This document shows positions 9,941 through 21,186 of a DNA stretch of 64,000 nt, piece by piece. The notes beneath the pieces were generated by a model, which ran no database searches, had not been told where the DNA came from, and was given only the letters and a program-made list of their open reading frames with translations. Made by a program: the position numbers and the translations under genes. Source of the stretch: Liolophura sinensis (lineage: Eukaryota; Mollusca; Polyplacophora; Chitonida; Chitonidae). Position 1 is the stretch's first letter, and every line of letters begins with the position of its first letter. The stretch covers positions 11,341,608 through 11,405,607 of the forward strand of contig NC_088299.1 of the NCBI RefSeq assembly GCF_032854445.1. Reading direction: 5' to 3'.

Positions 9941-10540
9941 ATGCTAGCGATTGTTTCATTTGCAACTGTTTCTGTATAAATGAAAAGTTAAAATGAAAGC
10001 CTAAGGCAATGTGCTACTTCAGGCCCAAGAGAAGCCATGCGGAAATATTAAAATGATATGAAGGATACCTTAGGGAACATAGCTAACACCAGGGTTCAAA
10101 AGGATTTCCTGTTATGACGTGATAATGTTCCGTATGTAACGATGAGTCAAGTAGATGTGCCGTGGAGTTAGACAGTTATGCTGGAATGACTTCATGCGCG
10201 TTTAAAAGTGACACGTCATTTGTTGCTAAACGTCAGGAATGGGTGACACCAAGTGTTCTTTCATGGCATCACAGCAGGCAAAATTGGAAACGACAGAAAA
10301 TCTTCGTTCAATTCAAGCCATCTCAATCCTTATCATTTAACCCTCCTTTCAGGTCTTTACACTGTAGTAGCTCTTTAAGTAAACTGAGAACAGCCGCTGC
10401 TCTGGTTTTATTGCATGTCATATGTTTGCTAGCGACTGAACAATTAATAGATTGATAATATTACTGACTATGGTTAACGTTGCACTCAGGAATATCTCAT
10501 TTTAACATACGACGATGTCATCTATTCACAAGTACAGAAA
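9941..10540. other. No recognised gene
   Basis: One 97-codon ORF (10162-10455) without recognisable motifs. Nothing else seen. Confidence 0.4.
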
Positions 10541-10688
10541 ATCAAAATGCCCATTACAATCTATGTGTTTGTAATTATGTGTTGCAAAGGTTTACATCAG
10601 AGAGAGTTCAATTTGCATGTCAAATTGGTAGAAGACAAGTGTTCTCCAATGAATATGGAGGGCATCCGTGGCGGAGGTGGTGAGCGTG
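10541..10688 (+). repeat. Left arm of an inverted duplication
   Basis: 10541-10566 and 10624-10688 match, in reverse complement, a continuous block at 11161-11257 (shared core GAAGACAAGTGTTCTCCAAT, then GAATATGGAGG and GTGGTGAGCGTG). About 57 bp (10567-10623) is extra in this arm. Confidence 0.85.
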
Positions 10689-10728
10689 CCAGCGCGGCGC
10701 AATGACACAGGAGCCTCTCATCACACCT
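10669..10728 (+). mobile_element. SINE-1 tRNA-like head only
   Basis: CCGTGGCGGAGGTGGTGAGCGTGCCAGCGCGGCGCAATGACACAGGAGCCTCTCATCAC corresponds to the 5' head of the full copy at 24859 (box-A region to the GAGCCTCTCACC block). It overlaps the end of the inverted arm. Confidence 0.7.
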
Positions 10729-11106
10729 TCTCATTTGCTTCATTAATTGGCGCATATTTTTTTGGAAACCGGTTAATCCAACTGTCGCGTTTCACAGTCT
10801 TTTTTGTTTTTCACCGTGTATGTTGAAAGCATGAACTTCATGGGTGTGAGACACTTTGCCCATGTACGTAAGCCAGGAGCGGAACTTGGCTCGATCATAA
10901 TGCGCGTTTCACCAAGATGTGGGTTCAATACCGGCCTCGGCAGGGAGTTTCTAGATTCCCCCTCTCTCCCGTTTCTTCGGTCCTGCAGGACGAGAAGAGG
11001 TCGACGAAGCTAAGATGGTCGTTTATACAGTACTACGATTGTTGAAGACCATCTTTCTTTCAGTCTGTGCGCCACATGTGGGAAAGTTTACAAGTAGGTT
11101 GCTTTG

Positions 11107-11108
<2 letters not shown>

Positions 11109-11157
<49 letters not shown>
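11109..11157. repeat. (TA)n microsatellite
   Basis: About 24 AT dinucleotides without interruption, next to the right inverted arm. Confidence 0.98.
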
Positions 11158-11159
<2 letters not shown>

Positions 11160-11160
11160 A

Positions 11161-11257
11161 CACGCTCACCACTTCCGCCACAAATGTCCTCCATATTCAT
11201 TGGAGAACACTTGTCTTCTACCAATGGGAACCCATAGTTTGTTATGGGCATTTTGAT
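11161..11257 (-). repeat. Right arm of the inverted duplication
   Basis: Reverse complement of 10541-10688 without its 57-bp extra piece. Bounded by (TA)n on one side and (CA)n on the other. Confidence 0.85.
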
Positions 11258-11258
11258 T

Positions 11259-11260
<2 letters not shown>

Positions 11261-11321
<61 letters not shown>
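11261..11321. repeat. (CA)n microsatellite
   Basis: About 30 uninterrupted CA dinucleotides. Confidence 0.98.
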
Positions 11322-11324
<3 letters not shown>

Positions 11325-12011
11325 CGTTGTTGTACCAGATACATTGCTGACGAATCAAATCTCCTAGACCCACTTTCGCAAAATTTTTTAAGTCTGTACA
11401 ATTTACAACTTTACTTGTAAATCACATCACTTATGGCATTATAACCTAAAAAAGCAGCATTTATTCTGAGTTGTGAGGGCCTCGAGAATCATGTTTATCT
11501 TTCTTGTAAGATCAAACAAAAATGTAAAAGCATTAATCATACGATGTAACATCAGCACGCGCTATGCTTTCTTTTTAAGCTGAACGGCTTGTCAAAAAAC
11601 GATAAAATATCGTTGTACGATCACTATTAGGCGAATTTTACAAAAACAAGATAAAAATACAAATGTCCCATTACAAAGTTTCTTTTCTAGAGGACAATTT
11701 TGTGTAAACATGCCACCTGAGTCTTCATATTTTATTTCATTTTTTGTTGTATTTATGAGTAAGTGTGTCAAGGAACAGGGTGGAAATAAGTAATGTTAAA
11801 AGTTGATAAACACGGTGCGCTAAGTTTTTCTCAAACAATGGACAATCTTACAAACTTTATTATCGTTTTAGAGTGGTAACACGCGCATGGACGAGGCTGA
11901 TATTTTGTAAGAGTTAATTATTACGGGTATTCCAAAGCAACGGCAAAAATTCAATTAGATTCGCGCTGATCGATATTTTGCTCAAAAATCTCCGGTAGAT
12001 TCCTATTAGCT
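11322..12011. other. No recognised gene or repeat
   Basis: AT-rich sequence without usable ORFs or repeats recognised. Confidence 0.5.
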
Positions 12012-12480
12012 TATGAAGGTAGAACACCATTGCAAACACTTCAGTCTTTCTAGATGTATATGGTTAGATTCTAGCGGAAACTGGTATCCTTCTGGATGTA
12101 TGTCAAACTCTCTTTGTATCCTAAACCAGCTTTCGTGCGTTAATTCTGCTCGATCCGCGAGGGATAATTTCAATTTATACATATCCTATCTTTGACAGCA
12201 ATATACCGAAGGGTTCTGTATATGGCCTGTACGTCTCGCCTTGTAGCATTTGTTAGATCCTGCGTGTTGTGTGAAGATTTCAATCAACGTCACAAGTTAT
12301 TACTGCAAAAACTAGTGTGTAAAGGTTGTTCCAGCAAACGCCTTCACTCCAAATTTCTTAAGTTTTACAGTGAGTACTATTCTCTTGTAAGACAGATATG
12401 GACAGACACACCAGAATCTCTGGCGCTCTGCTGCATGATTGTGTCTAATTCCGCTCAACGTAGGGCTAGGGGTGTATACT
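12012..12480 (+). pseudogene. Second Naiad-type copy, RT C-terminal fragment
   Basis: Translation of 12230-12360 gives SRLVAFVRSC, FNQRHKLLLQKLVCKG and SKRLHSKFLKF, closely matching the C-terminal end of the RT at 3720-3840. Upstream, RDNFNLY and SNIPK-like pieces in a different frame (12160-12215) show a frameshift. Nuclease, linker and RT core are absent, so this is a 5'-truncated copy. It differs enough from the first copy to be an independent insertion of the same or a sister family. Confidence 0.75.
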
Positions 12481-14229
12481 AGTATTCATCTTGTATATAT
12501 GAACAGCTGCAAATCAAAGCGCAAATGAAATACATATTTTTTTATCAACAACTGATATTGTAGCATGGTACATGATTTGAATACTGATTTCACTCAATCC
12601 CCTAAAACATACATTGCGTCTTTCCAACGTCTTTAAACTGTTGATTGCTTCTCTTTGCATGATAGCGTCCTATTTTCGTGCTTTATATACTTTCTGAGTT
12701 CTTTAATGGTTTGTCTTATACCTCGTTTTGGGAATTTATTGGCTTTGCGATTTATTGAGCTGGAGCGCCCTCATTGATTGAGGGCTGCTTTACAAATGTC
12801 AGTTTCGACACATAGACAGGAAAGCTTGTATTTCAGATAATTTAGATAGTGCTTTCCCATTCAAAGATGAGATAAGATCGGCCTTAATGCCTTTATCGAA
12901 AGAGCAATATCGAAGCAGCAGCCCGCTTTTCCAATAAAATGGGCGCTTTGGTTTACGGTAGTCGGTGAGTTTTTTTTTTCTATGCAAGCTAAACGAGACA
13001 TTTATGAATTTCAGGCACGTGAATCAAAAGTTGTTTGATTGAAAGTTTCAACCGCCGAAACATGTAGGAAATTTCCTCAAGATTACCATCAACACAGCAA
13101 AATTCTCGCCTCACCCTCATCTGACCCTTGGCACATGAATAGTGCTATCCTCTAGAGTTGGTTTGCCACTCGCTTTATGGCTCCTTCGTCGATTGTAAAG
13201 AAATGGCCAACACACAACACTGCTTTTATGGTCTTCGGAAGTAAAGTCCTATTTCTTGCAATCTGATATAGCTAACAATTATTTTATTTCACAGAAAACC
13301 AGTAGGTTTGTTCGATTTTCATAACACTGATGACGGTGGAACAGCGGGAAGCTTTGGTTTTATAGAGTGAGGTCTTACACAAAATATGTGTGTTTATGAA
13401 GAGTTCATAACTTTATTTGTAGAACGCTAAAGCTATGCCTTCAGGGGATTAATAGCCCCATTTTCCAAGATTTTTACCTTTTTATTTGTCCGTTTTATGG
13501 GCAATGACATAGGTGACACATTGTTGCGAGTTGATTCATTTGGTAATTTTATGTGAAGCTGGCGCCTAACAATACTCAATGGAGACTTTGGGACATTGCA
13601 AAATTGAGTGGAATTTCTTAATTTTGGTGAGATTACCATGTGAAAATTGCAGCTCAACTCTGTGGACTCATCATCAACAATGGGATTGGAGATCGTCTTG
13701 TGACACTTAGGTTACAACAAACTCGGGGTTCAGGAATTAGACAGTTTTGGTGAGTTCCTAAAATAAACATCAACGGAAATAGCAAAACGAACTCTTTCAT
13801 CCATCGGGTAAAGCAAGGGACGATAACTCATGACCAGGCATTTGTCACATTCAGTTGATGTCGCCTATAAGTTCCCGTGGTTTTCCCGCTATCTACAATG
13901 AAAATAAAACAGTAATGTTATTTTTGAAAACATTAATTTTTCAGCTGTGTATCATCCAGAATCTAACTGATGATGAGACATTTGAAGAATGTTTATGTGC
14001 TATTCCGATTTTTTTGGGTGCATTGATCGTGAGTTATGAAAAGGCCTGTTTTAAATAAAATGAGATGTTTTAATTAATCCTTTTGCAATTTTTTAATGAT
14101 GAGTGCGGCAATTTGATGGGTCATATCTCCATCATGGGAATGCAAGGGAAACAACATAGTCTTCAAACATACTTCTAGACTAGTGCTGTAACAGGCAGCA
14201 AGAGCCATCTTGCTAACTAGCCATGAGAG
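12481..14229. other. Naiad 3' untranslated remnant, then no recognised gene
   Basis: 12440-12780 keeps two short blocks shared with the 3' region of the first Naiad. Beyond about 12800 nothing is recognised: short ORFs only, AT-rich. Confidence 0.4.
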
Positions 14230-15010
14230 TCTCAAACAAGAGCTCTATAGCCGGAACATTGTGACAGCTTATTAGGTCCAATTTGACGTGTTCTTTGATT
14301 TTTTCCACCCAGTTTTTCGTGTAGCTTATCCAAAACACAGACGATCGATATTCCTTAAATTGAATTCCTGAGCTCATTTTCTGCAAGCGTGGATTTGAAC
14401 CGACCAGCCTTTGATCTGAACAAACTGTCTGCTATCTTCACACAACTTGGCTTCATGGCCTAACTATTCACCTAGGCAAAGCCCACTGCAGGTAAAAGGA
14501 GCTAGAATGAGACGACATTTTTTCCAGGCTTCCTTCATTGTTTTTGTGTGTGCGTAAACGATTGTTCGTAGATCAAACATGGCTAATAACCCTCTGTTCG
14601 CAGACATCTGTCACGCATGCACACGATCTACGACAGATGGTTGTATAGATTTGGCCCAAACGCGATAGCTGTAAGTGATATTGTTTGTCCAAAGACACTG
14701 CCCTGGTGGGCAAATATAAAAGATTTTCAAATAGCATAGTTAATGACCCGAGAAACCAAAGAATAAGTGTATCAGACACGATATGCTCAACAAAATATAT
14801 GTATATAAATCATAAGTTTAAATGTTCCTACATATCCCAAGACTAAAATGGATTCTCAGCCACTTCAATGGTTAAATCAACATTGGTGTTCATTTTAAGG
14901 TATCACGGTATTCAAAAGCCGGCATTTAGTCTATCCCAATATTTTACGATTTCAATACACCTTTGATCTGTCAAAATATATAGCGGTTTCCACGTCCGTT
15001 GGTATCACCC
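14230..15010 (+). repeat. Old dispersed repeat, blocks Z, X, Y
   Basis: Three blocks (about 14230-14345, 14580-14760, 14870-15010) have diverged counterparts at 17630-17715, 18040-18175 and 17740-17870. Examples: TTTGATCTGTCAAAATATA followed by GCGGTTTCCACG near 14960 against GCAGTTTCCACG near 17830; GGGCAAATA with flanking text near 14710 and 18138. The block order differs between the two loci. Identity is roughly two thirds by eye, so the family is old. Confidence 0.55.
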
Positions 15011-15686
15011 TTCTGTACGAGTAGACTGACCCTTTAGTGCACCGTTGCCAAAATCCCTTAATCCTACCAAACTCGAGTATGAATTTTGAAGCCGGTTGGC
15101 TAAAGAGGCATAGTTATTCCATCATGTGTCTGTTCTAGTTCTAGTTTCAGATGGAAGACTTTGCTTACTGCACTAAAAGCTACCTTGTTCTTTATGGCAG
15201 GAGACCTGAGGTGCAGTAAGTCATAGTCGATTTTGTAAAAGTCTGTCTGTGGCTGATGTGCTCCTTTTTAACATTACTTCTGGAATATGTACCTTGTATG
15301 CATGTCGGCCTAGATTGAATTTACATCCTAAAGGACTATGTGACAACTGCCAAGTGCAAAGAAACTTTGGACCACTTTTTATCTCGTTGTATTAAATTCA
15401 AACAGTTCCGAGTTGACCTGCAACAGTGTTAAGAACCTCAAAATACATAATCTGCTCCAGAGAAGCACAGGATCAGAATTGTCTGGGCAGTTTTAATTAA
15501 AATTTAGTTTTCAGAATTGTATCTTGTCTCTTGTACATACCTGCCTTGGCGATGAAGTTTTTTGGGGGCAATGTTGTAAAGTATTACTCATTCGCTACAA
15601 GAGTACAATTATCAATTCCACGGGGAAAGGTACATCGTTTTGATACATCAAACATATGCCTTTTTGGGCTCACCTGACCTCAGTGT

Positions 15687-15889
15687 CACCGTGGCCGAGT
15701 AGTTAGCGTGTTAGCGCAGCACAATGACACGGGACATCATACTGTCTTCCAGCAACATGCGGGTGGTCTTGGGTTTACCCCGAACTTTTCCCAGTTTCCT
15801 CCAAGCATAGTGCTGGTCGCTTTCGTATATTTGAAGTATCCTGAGGTGAGGTGTAAAATACCGATCAAATAAGTAAATAAATCAATGTC
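15687..15889 (+). mobile_element. SINE-1, full-length type with internal deletion
   Basis: Head CACCGTGGCCGAGTAGTTAGCGTGTTAGCGCAGCACAATGACACGGGA, then a jump past box B to CCAGCAACATGCGGGTGGTC, TTTCCTCCAAGCATAGTGCTGGTCGC and the tail ACCGATCAAATAAGTAAATAAATC. Confidence 0.85.
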
Positions 15890-16640
15890 AAAGCGACCCC
15901 ATCCTGTTACATAAATCACTGTCTCACCCACTTCTCACTCATAGATGTGTTGTGCAATCCCATCGGTTATCACTACAAAACACATTAGCCTGTGTCCACT
16001 GTATTAATTCAGAAGTCACATCGACCTTTATCAAGGGGTATATACATTGGTGTGTTAGGAAAGCACAAGCTGCGCCTTTATATTCCTAAACTGTTTGTCA
16101 TACTGACGATAGCTATAGAGAATGAAATTATCATGAACGGTCTGTACCAGTAATCTGATCGGGTGCACTCACTGCCCGTCTGTGAGCACAGTTTATTGAG
16201 AGCCATCGACATGTCTAAAACTCCCGTTGATTTGTACAGCGGGTAGTTCAAACCTTATTACGCGCTTCAATGTGACTGCTGCTTGCTTGGAATGCAAAGT
16301 CTTTGAATGCTTTATCCTGAGTGATATCCGTAATGCTACCATTTCATTCACACTGCCTCCCGAGTCTGCTGAACCTCCACCTAGCGTAAAATGAAACCAG
16401 TATTAATCCCTTACAACTCTTCCGCCTTAGATAAAATTTCAGCAGCCCGTGAGCTCACCGATTTGAGAATTTATTTCACGTCATTAAAACCAAAGGGCTT
16501 CGAGGCTTTGAGCTTATGACTCCGACGATTTGCCAAATAACAACTGACGAGGAGTCTTTAGAGCGGTAGACATAACTCCTGAAATTACACTTTTCGCTGG
16601 GGATTATCTTCACATCCAGTGTCAATAATCTTTTCTGTGA
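15890..16640. other. No recognised gene or repeat
   Basis: Nothing identifiable on either strand. Confidence 0.5.
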
Positions 16641-16643
16641 TGA

Positions 16644-16677
16644 GGGGGGGGGGGGGGGGGAAGGAGGAGGAGAGGGG
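16644..16677 (+). repeat. G17 homopolymer followed by purine-rich tract
   Basis: Seventeen consecutive G (16644-16660), then AAGGAGGAGGAGAGGGG. Strong G-quadruplex potential on the plus strand; also a place where assembly or base calling could err. Confidence 0.9.
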
Positions 16678-16829
16678 TATATATCTGTTTTTCCCCATCA
16701 CATGTTTTCCTCGTAAGACACCATTTTGTGGTTTGTGTTTGTTTACATTTTTTGTAAAAGAAACTGAGCTGGTGTGTTGTCTCGGTGAATTGGAACATTA
16801 TAATAATTTATTTCCTTTATTCATTAAGT

Positions 16830-16956
16830 ATTTATTTATTTATTTGATTTGTGTTTTACGGCGTACTAAAGAATTCTTTACGTAGATGACGGCGGCCAGC
16901 ATTATGGAATAAGGAATCGGGCAGATCTTCCCACATATGACTGAAGAGGAAGCTAG
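16830..16956 (-). mobile_element. SINE-1, internally deleted
   Basis: Tail TATTTATTTATTTATTTGATT, then GTGTTTTACGGCGTACTAAAGAATTC, GACGGCGGCCAGCATTATGG, then a jump to GCAGATCTTCCCACATATGAC and GAGGAAGC. Head missing. Confidence 0.85.
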
Positions 16957-17011
16957 TGAGGTCATTCCTTATATACCTTACACGTTTGTACACAGTAATG
17001 TTGTTTTTTTT

Positions 17012-17046
17012 TACACAATACTCAAGAATATTTCACTTATGGACGT
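17012..17046 (-). mobile_element. SINE-1, short 3' domain fragment
   Basis: ACTCAAGAATATTTCACTTATGGACG is the conserved 3' domain; too short to say more. Confidence 0.6.
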
Positions 17047-17629
17047 GGTCTATAACCCCCTGTAATTGTCAGAGTGTCCTGTGATGTTTTCTCCCTGTAA
17101 CTTTTAAGATCTGTAGACTGTGCTAATTACTAAACAATTCGGCCGATGTACAACACAGAACAAGAAACGACACTTTACAAACTACATTCTACAAACTACA
17201 CTCTACAAAGAAGAACAGAAATAACACATCCACAAAACAGCAACATCAATGACATCCTTTCATAGTGAACAGCTCAACGGAAGTTCTGTTTGAGACTTTT
17301 GGAGTAGTAGCATTCGCTGGATTTCCATTGCGCCAGTTGGACAAACATGACTCTTCGGGATATTGGCGATATTCTAACAGTACGCATCTAAGAAAACTTC
17401 ACCTAATACCCACCAATACACACCTTTTCTATAACATAACAAAGTACCAAAAGGAAGAAATGGAAGAAGGATGAAAATAATCCACAATTGAGATTACATT
17501 TTTTCCCCAGGAACCATAAAGTTCCAATCAGAGTCTGTATCCCGCAGTCAAATCCACAGAACTCGAGTGTCGTATCATTGTAACAGCCAGCTATTTGTTG
17601 TGGTCTGGACGGTGAGTCAATCTAAGACA
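17047..17629. other. No recognised gene
   Basis: A loose repeat of (A)CTACA(T/C)TCTACAAA near 17170-17210; otherwise nothing recognised. Confidence 0.4.
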
Positions 17630-18175
17630 CTATTGAGACGACTAACCTGGCTGCATGAGGCAGCCAATTTTGATGTGATCTTTGATCCTTTGAGTCCGAC
17701 TTTACGCAAAACTCATCGAATTCAGCACTGATCAATAATGTTTAAATCAACATTTTTTGTTGGTGCCCATTTTAAGGGATCACCGCATTCTACAGCTAAC
17801 CTGTGATCTATCTCAATATTACGTACGCTTTTGATCTGTCAAAATATATGGCAGTTTCCACGACCTTTGATATCCCCGACTTTTTGGGATCCGGAAAAGA
17901 AGCGCCTAGGCCACCAGAGAGGTATGCCTGTCTCTAGGTGAGCTAGTTTTTAAACCTACCATGTTCCTCTGTTTGTTTAAATCATTGTTTATACATCAAA
18001 GACGATACTGCACCTTGTTTTGTAGAAATCAAGCACGCGCCTACATAGGCTACAGGGGCCAAAACAGCTACTATTATAGATTTGTCCCAAGTAAGTATGT
18101 TGTAAGCGATACTCTTCGTGCAAAGGCAAAGCCTGTTTGGGCAAATACACAGGGCTTTTAAAACCACATGAAGTC
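17630..18175 (+). repeat. Old dispersed repeat, blocks Z', Y', X'
   Basis: Counterpart of 14230-15010, with Y' before X'. See that entry for matching blocks. X' ends shortly before the 12-bp target duplication at 18211. Confidence 0.55.
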
Positions 18176-18222
18176 CAATTCATAAGCCAACTGGATAAAC
18201 GTAGGTCTATAACAAATAAGAA

Positions 18223-19115
18223 CGGCCGGGATGATCGCCTTAAGCTAGGCTTTGCCAGATGATTGTACTGGACTGATGACAGAAGAGAATAATGATAAGG
18301 TAAGAGAAAGCGGTAAGTCCGATCTTATTGCAACCTTACGGAATAATGGTTCAAAGTGGAATATGGAAACATCACAGAGATCATCGGTGTCCAACTGTAC
18401 AGTCCTGAGGCATTTGTCACATAACAGTGTCTGAAGAACTGATATTCGTAAACGGCTAAATTATATAATCATTTATTCAACCAATTTTATTTTATAAAGC
18501 TATTCTCTGAATTTCGGAAATGGTGTCACCAGACTCTAGTGAAGTGTGTTCTTCGGTGAGTAGTGCTGATATGAGAAATGAGGTCCAAGGAACTAAAATT
18601 TGTGCTAAACACCTTACAAAAGAATATTTTCCTTATCCATCACGTGTTTGAGTAGAAGAGAATGTGGAGAAAAACGTGGACCCAAAAGGTCCATCGTCAG
18701 CTTAGCACAAATACATAGCGATAACAGCGCATCGTTGACAATGACAATTACTACAGATATTCAACTACAACCAAGACTACTGTCGACGATAAAAGCGACA
18801 ATAGAGTACCAAACGTTGTCTACGGCTATGGGTTCCACAGGAGCCTCTGTAACCGTATGGTATGAAAAACGTGTAGATAAACAAATTGAAACGTTGGTGC
18901 AACCTTGCTTGTTATTTTATACCTCTGCTTAGGAGGTCCAGATGAATTGATACATACTGTACATGAATACAAACAGGATACATCAGAGTAACACGGTAAT
19001 GTCTGTGTTAACTGACTAGTGGGTTAGAACAACAACAATGGCATCAGAGTAACACGGTAATGTCTGTGTTAACTGACTAGTGGGTTACAACAACAACAAT
19101 GGCGACGAAAATAAG
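18223..19115 (+). mobile_element. Unclassified ~0.9-kb element, copy 1, with 12-bp target duplication
   Basis: Almost identical to 21187-22073. Flanked by AACAAATAAGAA at 18211-18222 and 19116-19127 (12/12), so it is a discrete insertion. It begins CGGCCGGGATGATCGCC and ends AACAACAACAATGGCGACGA plus AAATAA. A 94-codon ORF (18648-18932) is identical to that in copy 2. Differences from copy 2: about 67 bp missing near 18434, a 61-bp tandem duplication near the 3' end, and a few substitutions. No transposase, RT or terminal inverted repeat is visible. The variable-length duplication suggests target-primed insertion by a LINE machinery. Confidence 0.75.
18648..18932 (+). CDS. 94-codon ORF inside the ~0.9-kb element, copy 1
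   Basis: Opens at a TTG-type position (GTTTGAGTAGAAGAG) rather than an ATG, and is identical in sequence to the ORF at 21676-21960. Because the whole element is almost identical between copies, ORF identity is not evidence of selection. No domain recognised; composition is Ser/Thr-rich with KRGPKRS near the start. It may well be non-coding. Confidence 0.2.
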   Translation: MSRRECGEKRGPKRSIVSLAQIHSDNSASLTMTITTDIQLQPRLLSTIKATIEYQTLSTAMGSTGASVTVWYEKRVDKQIETLVQPCLLFYTSA

Positions 19116-19369
19116 AACAAATAAGAAGGATGGATAAAAAGAGAAAATTAAAATCCATGGCCCTTCGAGCATAGATACATATAAGCCACGGGCTATTTCT
19201 TGAGATATAAAATAAAATACATCAATATTGATTACAAAACACAAAAACGAAGCATAAGGCAGCTGATTACTTCTGCCCCATGTTCAACCGCACACCCATT
19301 TGTTCCTGACAAACTACGGTATCATTGCAGCTGAATGGGTTAATAATTTCCAGCCAATGTCTTGTAGTA

Positions 19370-19393
19370 GGTTAGGGTTAGGGTTAGGGTTAA
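19370..19393 (+). repeat. Interstitial telomere-type repeat
   Basis: GGTTAGGGTTAGGGTTAGGGTTA, four TTAGGG-phase units, in otherwise unrelated sequence. Confidence 0.95.
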
Positions 19394-19420
19394 ATGCTGG
19401 ATAACCTACAGCCTCTATGA

Positions 19421-19680
19421 ACCGCAGCATTCCCAAAGCTTAGTCCCTTTGATTTGCTTTAATGTTATTGTATGTTAAATGTGATGAAAGCACTTTGAGA
19501 AATTCCAGACCGGTAATGATTTATAATTAACAGCACTGCTTTTTACGTAATTCTGCTTAAGCAATGGTGCTAAGGGGCATGCAATTTATTCTTATGATTA
19601 AAGCATTTACATAAAGAGACAGATAAAACCCCAAGATAAATTGACATTTGAGGCCATGTTTCGCAGTTACGTGCGCCTAT
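19421..19680 (+). repeat. Dispersed repeat R, copy
   Basis: TTAATGTTATTGTATGTTAAA, then TTCCAGACCGGTAATG, then TAATTCTGCTTAAGCAATGGTGCTAAGGGGC and GAGGCCATGTTTCGC follow the same order as 50330-50585. No inverted termini or coding sequence seen. Confidence 0.65.
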
Positions 19681-20039
19681 ATGCCACCCATCACACTGTT
19701 GTCGCTGCTCAGATTTTACTCTCCGTGCTGTAAGTATTACGCATTAGATTCGGTGACACTTCACCTAGAGCACAACTAGTTAATTGTAGTATACTTGAAG
19801 CACAACTGTTATAAATACAGGTAACGGCATCACTGTACATACTCCAGTTCCATATCAAGTACCCGAACCTCGACAAAGGGCTCTTGAGACTTAAAATTAA
19901 TATAAAAAGAGCTTATGGTTTTTACCATAATGCGTTGATTTGTCCAGCTCAGATTGTAAAGATCAGGTTATCCATTTCTGGAATGATAAAGTTGATTATA
20001 TTCATTGTGCGTAATCCTAGGTCATACAGTGACGTTTTG

Positions 20040-20180
20040 TACATTGCATGCTTTTTACCTAATTCTGCTTAAGCCATGGTGCTAGGGGGTGTGTAATTTT
20101 CTTCTATTTTAGCATTTACACGAATAGTCGGAATGAAGCCCTAACTGAGGTAAAGTTGCAAGAGACAATATTTCACAGGC
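20040..20180 (+). repeat. Dispersed repeat R, partial copy
   Basis: CTTTTTACCTAATTCTGCTTAAGCCATGGTGCTAGGGGGTGTGTAATTT, then GAAGCCCTAACTGAGGTAAAGTTGCAAGAG and ATTTCACAGGCTACG. Same block order as the other copies. Confidence 0.65.
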
Positions 20181-20520
20181 TACGTCTCTGCGAACAATCA
20201 GACCGTCGTTACTCTCTATGTTGTAGTCTTTCTGTATTAATTATGTCTGTTTGTGACTACGGCCCTCTTCGGGAATATAACCTCTATACCGTTACATATC
20301 ATGTTTCAGGTCTGAATACAATTGTTTTCGAACTAATTGCCATACTATTTTAATGTACTTCATTGTGTACCTTTGTCACCCCTCGTGAGGCAATGGAAAA
20401 TAAAAAAGACCAAAAAACTGAGTATAAAAGGGCACGTAGCGATATACCTACCTATTTGTTTACGATATCACTACACTTTGAGCACAACTGTTAAAACACG
20501 TGTAATAGCAGGTAGTCCAG

Positions 20521-20722
20521 TGTGAGGTATAACTGTTGGAACTATCAGAGAGTGTGAGGTATAATTGATGAATGTCAGAGAATTTGAGGTATAAGTGAAA
20601 AAATGTCAGATTGTGAGGTATAATTGATGAATGTCAGAGAATTTGAGGCATGACTGAAAAAAATGTCAGAGAATGAGAGGTATAATTGATCGATGAAAAT
20701 ATATAAGAATTTGAGGTATAAT
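20521..20722 (+). repeat. Tandem repeat, about 31-bp unit, 6-7 copies
   Basis: Unit of the form TGTGAGGTATAATTGATGAATGTCAGAGAAT, degenerating to TTGAGGTATAAGTGAAAAAATGTCAGA. Units alternate, giving a ~60-bp higher-order period. Confidence 0.85.
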
Positions 20723-21186
20723 TCTCCATATTTTGAATTAAGAATACCACATAAGCAAGTAAATGGCTAGATCAAGCAAATAGCTAGATATTTTATATTT
20801 ATTTCTTATTTTATTCTTATTTTACGCCATGCTCGATTGTAGTGGGCCACAGCCAAGTCTGCAAGAAACCGAAGTGAGCCCTGTAGCTATTTTTCGCCTG
20901 TTCCAGTCAACAACAAAAAACAGACAAGAGAACAAGAGCTGGCTTCGAACAGACATTCCTAGCTATCTGTGGCTTTCATCTTCTTACCAATCTGCTCGTG
21001 TTCTTACCTACGGACGAGCGAGAGCAACATGTGCTTGAAGTGCACGCTGGGCTTGCTACACGCTGTAAGCTGTAATCGATATTAGCTTATTTTGCGCCTG
21101 GGTCAAGGAGCGATGAAATAAGTTCCATTGCTGTCAGCAAACTGATCGTTGAGTAAGTTTGCGGTATGAACCCGACGTTAGTAATA

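Noticed and set aside
11015-11401. 111- and 113-codon ORFs on both strands
   Set aside because: Most of their length translates (TA)n and (CA)n microsatellites as YIYIYI, THTHTH and VCVCVC.
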